Source of the DNA: Watersipora subatra
Taxonomy: Eukaryota > Bryozoa > Gymnolaemata > Cheilostomatida > Watersiporidae
Direction: 5' to 3'
Assembly (NCBI RefSeq): GCF_963576615.1
Contig: NC_088708.1
Span: 57,957,196 to 58,021,195 of the forward strand
DNA: 64,000 nt
The position numbers and the translations under genes were made by a program. This document shows positions 63,127-64,000 of the stretch, piece after piece (the stretch's first letter is position 1; each line of letters begins with the position of its first letter). Below the pieces are notes generated by a model. The model was not told the origin of the DNA. It saw only the letters and a list, made by a program, of their open reading frames with translations, and made no database searches.

Positions 63127-64000
63127 CTACAAATAAATCCATGGTATTATTGTGTTATTATATTATTGGTGTGTTGACACAAACACAAAACAATGTGCAT
63201 GCATTTAATTGCCAGCCCTTAAAGCTATGCATGTCAATATGGCGTTGTCAATATGGCGTTGTCAATATGGCGTTGTCAATATGGCGTTGTCAATATGGCG
63301 GTGTCAATATGGCGGTGTCAATATGGCGGTGTCAATATGGCGGTGTCAATATGGCGGTGTCAATATGGCGGTGTCAATATGGCGGTGTCAATATGGCGGT
63401 GTCAATATGGCGGTGTCAATATGGCGGTGTCAATATGGCGGTGTCAATATGGCGGTGTCAATATGGCGGTGTCAATATGGCGGTGTCAATATGGCGGTGT
63501 CAATATGGCGGTGTCAATATGGCGGTGTCAATATGGCGGTGTCAATATGGCGGTGTCAATATGGCGGTGTCAATATGGCGGTGTCAATATGGCGGTGTCA
63601 ATATGGCGGTGTCAATATGGCGGTGCATAGTTGGCCATAAAATAGATTTGGAGAAGATGTTTGTAAATTACTGACACATGTAGGACATACTAGATGGAAT
63701 TCCTCTGATCTGCAAACAACAGGTCAAGGTTCAACTTTCAAACAAGTCCGCTAGTGGTGACAGGAATGACATCCAACCTTAAATTTCTCCCAGCAACTGG
63801 GCATGTCTCCAGTCGTCAAGGTTCACTTGCCACCGGGCTCCGATGTATTCAGTCAAGATCACAGAGACATTGTACGTACAACAATGCTCTTAAAACACGG
63901 ACAGCCTATGCTTGCGGTAAACTAAGCAAACATTATAACCGATCTTCAAGAGATTGCTCACACCCAAGCTAGAGCAGCGTGTGTGCACAAAAACATTGTA
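63127..64000. other. Intron at the right edge, upstream of the first visible SCO-spondin-like exon
   Basis: It contains the 14-bp array and, near 63750-63860, GTGGTGACAGGAATGACATC, which resembles the GGCAGGAAGGGCATCC-type tail of some LINEs and SINEs. No further cysteine-rich exon is visible before the edge, so the gene continues outside. Confidence 0.5.
63233..63624. repeat. 14-bp minisatellite, exactly 28 copies
   Basis: GTCAATATGGCGKT repeated without length change: the first four copies end GCGTT and the remaining 24 end GCGGT. I see no other variation. It lies in an intron of the SCO-spondin-like gene. Confidence 0.97.

Noticed and set aside
63078-63674. ORFs of 125-198 codons in the 14-bp array
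   Set aside because: 14 copies in any frame cycle the same short peptide; there is no family signal, and the array is intronic.

Overview
This is an intron-rich, AT-rich animal (metazoan) nuclear window. Five protein-coding genes can be rebuilt exon by exon with GT-AG introns and consistent phases. The mix of genes, the tRNA-derived SINE-like repeats, DNA transposons and LINE debris, and the many minisatellites suggest an invertebrate. A lophotrochozoan such as a bryozoan, mollusc or annelid is my guess, not something the sequence proves. There are no bacterial operons, CRISPR arrays or rRNA genes.

Layout. (1) 1621-21644, minus: complete RAE1/Gle2 mRNA-export WD40 protein, 8 exons, 370 aa, all seven introns phase 0. 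Its introns hold two different 26-bp satellite arrays (3062-7053 and about 8460-12080), a Tigger/pogo-like DNA transposon inserted in the first array with an exact TA target duplication, a 1.34-kb palindrome-rich transposon, MITE-like elements and LINE debris. (2) 23948-25571, plus: isochorismatase-domain (ISOC1/2-like) hydrolase, 4 exons, 198 aa. (3) 26040-36330, minus: RSU1 (Ras suppressor 1) leucine-rich-repeat protein, 9 exons, 274 aa, tail-to-tail with the isochorismatase gene. (4) 39737-43502, plus: Golgi beta-1,4-galactosyl/N-acetylgalactosaminyl-transferase (GT7), 3 exons, 344 aa. (5) 48383-63126, minus, 5' end beyond the right edge: C-terminal 907 aa of an SCO-spondin-like secreted protein with TSP1, TIL, VWC-like and C-terminal cystine-knot domains in 17 exons.

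The genes alternate in strand (divergent RAE1/ISOC, convergent ISOC/RSU1, divergent RSU1/GalT, convergent GalT/SCO-spondin-like) and share no evident pathway, as is usual for an animal chromosome. RAE1 serves nuclear mRNA export and mitosis, RSU1 integrin adhesion through PINCH, the transferase glycan elongation in the Golgi, and the SCO-spondin-like protein is extracellular.

The most unusual content is non-coding: a transposon caught inside a satellite with its target site readable from the repeat unit; a two-copy transposon family built from repeated CAACTCGAGTTG palindromes; a 3' splice site triplicated as a 28-bp tandem repeat; a pair of near-perfect long palindromes upstream of RAE1; and a satellite whose 26-bp period leaves all three frames of one strand open for up to 906 codons. 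The transferase carries Ile where vertebrate beta4GalT1 has Tyr289, which predicts a GalNAc-preferring enzyme.
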